64,000 nucleotides of DNA from Parapedobacter deserti. GTDB lineage: Bacteria > Bacteroidota > Bacteroidia > Sphingobacteriales > Sphingobacteriaceae. The notes under the pieces are model-generated. The model was not told where the DNA came from and did not search any database. It was given only the letters and a program-made list of their open reading frames with translations. Below, piece after piece: positions 62,013 to 64,000 of this stretch (position 1 is the first letter of the stretch; the number at the start of each line of letters is the position of its first letter). The DNA lies in NCBI RefSeq assembly GCF_042646065.1, contig NZ_JBHRTA010000008.1, positions 62,001 through 126,000 of the forward strand, read 5' to 3'. Both the position numbers and the translations under genes were made by a program.

Positions 62013-63275
62013 ATGATGAACACACCAAAGGTATACTTAGTCGTCTTTTTACTGTGGTTGAGCAGCTCCACTGCTTGCCAGACGCAACCAACTGCCGAAA
62101 CGGAAGAGCAGCAATTGAGTGCGGACCTGGACCGTTGGATGGCTCCCTATCGCAATGAGAAGAAAGCGGAATTTGTCGATTGGATAGCGGCGGGGGAAAA
62201 TAATCCAAAGGCCGCTTTAGCACACCCGGTAACCCGCCATATGCAGGCTTTTGTTGAGGAAAACAAGGAGCGCTATCTCCGCCTGCGCCTTACGGGTTTG
62301 GAAGCATTGCCGCCTATCCCGGAGATTTTTCCCGGCTATGAAGTGCTGGATTTGCAGGTGTTGGACGATTATTTTCAAAAAGATGGGGTTTCGGTGCGGG
62401 AAGTGATCGACCTAACGAGTGCGTTGACCGCTGCCCGGACGTTAGGTCCGGGAGGTACCCTGGCTTCCGTCAACCTGCTCCACATCGCAGTGTCGGATCA
62501 CCTAACGCAGGAAAAGGAAATGCACTTGCAGGAATACGTTCAGCTATATGGATTGGGGTGGTTGTATTTTGCCGATCTGATCAAGGATACGCAATGGAAA
62601 GTAGCGTTGGTTAACCGTGCTTTTGTAATCGAATACAGCTGGGACTATGCCACGGGCCGCATCGAGCTGCTGAAGGTACTGGTCTATACTGGTGGAAAGC
62701 AGCAACCGGGTTGGCTGGCGGGACGGTTACCAAAGGCGCTTACCCCGCAACAGAAACTATTGAACAAAGTCGACGAGTTTAAATGGACGCTGTACGACCA
62801 CGTTTACCCGGATTTTGACTTCCGTGAAGTTGAGAATAGGCAGCGGCAATTTCTGGCAGAAAACCGCGCGGCTTATACGGCCCTGCGCAACGCGACGCTC
62901 GGCCGCTACCCGTCAATCCGGCCGGAGCGTTGGGCCGAATTTGTGCAGGAAGACCTGGAGTTGACGGAGGAGATGCGATCCGATCTCGGGTTGTTTGACC
63001 CTTTTGGGGAACACAGACTACCTGAATCGATTTCCATCAATGAATTCAAATATTCACAGGTTTTGTCTACGGCAACCTACGTGTTGGGCTCGGATAATCC
63101 CGGTAATGGCTGGATGGCAGACTGGTTATTGGGGAAAGAGGTGTATGCCCGGGAGCTGGACGAAAATCTATGGGAGATTCAGCTCTTTGTGGGCGATGTT
63201 GCATTCGGTTATCAATGGAATACCGCTACCGATGAACTCAATGCATTAACCGTCAGGCGGAAGGAAAAGCAATAA
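62013..63275 (+). CDS. Lipoprotein of unknown function
   Basis: The 420-residue protein starts with a lipoprotein signal (VYLVVFLLWLSSSTAC) and is otherwise helical and acidic, without a family I know. Repeated motifs are PVTRHMQAFVEENKERYLRL and the similar RQFLAENRAAYTALRNATLG, which suggests two related halves. The frame is open from GTG 62001; the tandem ATG at 62013 and 62016 are the likelier starts. It begins the fourth forward unit. Confidence 0.7.
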   Translation: MMNTPKVYLVVFLLWLSSSTACQTQPTAETEEQQLSADLDRWMAPYRNEKKAEFVDWIAAGENNPKAALAHPVTRHMQAFVEENKERYLRLRLTGLEALPPIPEIFPGYEVLDLQVLDDYFQKDGVSVREVIDLTSALTAARTLGPGGTLASVNLLHIAVSDHLTQEKEMHLQEYVQLYGLGWLYFADLIKDTQWKVALVNRAFVIEYSWDYATGRIELLKVLVYTGGKQQPGWLAGRLPKALTPQQKLLNKVDEFKWTLYDHVYPDFDFREVENRQRQFLAENRAAYTALRNATLGRYPSIRPERWAEFVQEDLELTEEMRSDLGLFDPFGEHRLPESISINEFKYSQVLSTATYVLGSDNPGNGWMADWLLGKEVYARELDENLWEIQLFVGDVAFGYQWNTATDELNALTVRRKEKQ

Positions 63276-63276
63276 C

Positions 63277-63610
63277 ATGATGTTTCGTATACCTATCCTA
63301 TTCGGTGCTATGTTGGTCGTCTGCACCGTTGGTGCACGGGCACAGGAACGGCATGCCATCGCCGTCAGCAGCGAGCAGCGGGCTTTGGTGGAGTTCCGGG
63401 GCGACACAGTGGAAGTGATGATTCAATCGGGGAACCACACCGATACCCAAACAGTCGTGCTCGGCGAATGAATACCGGATCGTCATGGTGGATCGTCGGT
63501 ATGACCTGGCACTGGTTTCCAATGCGGCGATGCTGCGCTTGCCGCTGCCCAAGGTCATGTGGGATACACAAAGGAAACAATATAGGCTACAACCTTTATT
63601 AAATCACTAA
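63277..63610 (+). pseudogene. Secreted protein gene with apparent +1 frameshift
   Basis: From ATG 63277 a signal peptide (RIPILFGAMLVVCTVGARAQ) and 44 further residues are read up to VVLGE, where TGA ends the frame at 63471. One base further on, a second frame continues as protein-like sequence (NEYRIVMVDRRYDLALVSNA, MLRLPLPKVMWDTQRKQY) without its own start, ending at TAA 63608-63610. Joining both gives about 110 residues. The second stop overlaps the next ATG (TAATG), which supports translation of the joined form. A sequencing error, a true mutation or recoding could explain it. A two-base-apart start after the lipoprotein gene suggests the same unit. Confidence 0.55.
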
Positions 63611-64000
63611 TGATTCAAGCATACGGCGAGAACGCTTCTTCTTCTTTACCGTCAGCAATCCGCAGAACACTCGAAGAGCGGCGGGGGTATCACCACCGGT
63701 TTTATTGCACATTTATCGTGACCGCCTTTGTGCTCCTTTTGGTACTCATCGCGGTTGTCTGGAGTTTACGGAATGAAGCGGTTGGCGTGCAGGTTTTCCT
63801 CGGCGTACTTTACTTCATTTTTTTCGGAATACCGGCGTATTTTATCTTTTATCATCGCAAACAGCGGCGTGTGCTCGACGAGTGTCTCCGGAAAAATGCG
63901 TGGTCGATGATCAGTGGTACGTTGGATGGCATCCAGCGCCTCAAAGGGAAACGGGTGCGCTATGTGATCGATGGCCACCCCATTGAAGGTACCTTGGCAT
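63610..64000 (+). CDS. Membrane protein of unknown function, cut by the right edge
   Basis: ATG 63610 overlaps the previous stop (TAATG). The 130 visible residues have two hydrophobic helices (FIVTAFVLLLVLIAVVWSL, VFLGVLYFIFFGIPAYFIFY) followed by a soluble start (LRKNAWSMISGTLDGIQRLK, VRYVIDGHPIEGTLA). No family is recognised. It runs off the window in an open frame. Confidence 0.7.
   Translation, partial: MIQAYGENASSSLPSAIRRTLEERRGYHHRFYCTFIVTAFVLLLVLIAVVWSLRNEAVGVQVFLGVLYFIFFGIPAYFIFYHRKQRRVLDECLRKNAWSMISGTLDGIQRLKGKRVRYVIDGHPIEGTLA

Noticed and set aside
63470..63482. Programmed frameshift in the small secreted-protein gene
   Set aside because: No strong slippery site or stimulating structure could be named by eye; mutation or base-call error is equally likely, so recoding is not claimed.
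1..64000. CRISPR arrays, rRNA or tRNA genes, integrase or prophage genes
   Set aside because: Looked for in the gaps by eye; no regular repeats, cloverleaf-like sequences or phage/transposase proteins were seen.

Overview
The window reads as a chromosomal segment of a Bacteroidota bacterium, most likely family Sphingobacteriaceae (a Parapedobacter- or Olivibacter-like genus is my guess, not proven). Reasons: a SusC/SusD pair, many lipoproteins, promoters of the Bacteroidota type (TTTG about 19 bases before TAnnTTTG), few Shine-Dalgarno sites, and family versions typical of this phylum (GH3-like protein, CBU_0592-like protein, pRiA4b ORF-3-like protein, SurA-like chaperones). No rRNA, tRNA, CRISPR array, transposase or integrase was seen.

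Layout. 1-8.8 kb: the N-terminal part of a secreted SH3-domain protein, a Tat-exported glycosylasparaginase-like lipoprotein, MsrA, an orphan LuxR-type response regulator, a RetSat/CrtI-like oxidoreductase, an Fe-S assembly protein, a KhtTU-type cation/proton antiporter and a YceI protein. 9.1-17.3 kb: a TetR regulator divergent from SusC-SusD-metallophosphoesterase-phosphodiesterase, which looks like a locus for taking up and cleaving a phosphorylated or phosphodiester substrate, closed by a clear terminator. 17.4-31 kb: a lone receiver domain, an MBL hydrolase, and housekeeping genes (recJ, lptB, GH3-like, der, cysS, SurA-type foldases, an oxidoreductase and a sugar isomerase). 31.1-43.2 kb: a lactonase-fold protein, a complete seven-gene Mrp antiporter operon, the glycerate dehydrogenase/glycerate kinase pair, acs and a UbiA-like protein. 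43.3-50.5 kb: a second hydroxyacid dehydrogenase, rsmA, pdxA, cca, miaA and ilvE.

51.3-64 kb is the least explained part. It is a run of secreted or membrane proteins with little or no recognisable function, including two large WG-repeat proteins, arranged as four forward transcription units plus a two-gene reverse unit. Each of the four forward units starts just downstream of the same roughly 22-base motif (consensus AAATCCCTGAAAAnTGGGG followed by TTTT, imperfect dyad). Where the promoter can be read, the motif abuts or overlaps the -33 TTTG element. At 60.1 kb the dyad is perfect and sits between two back-to-back promoters. This suggests one regulator controlling the whole island, which I consider the best candidate here for an undescribed system. 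One gene near the right edge (63.3-63.6 kb) appears frameshifted, and the last gene runs off the edge.

Where the longest open frame began at TTG/GTG, I moved the start to an internal ATG when signal peptides or family lengths supported it; each case is stated.
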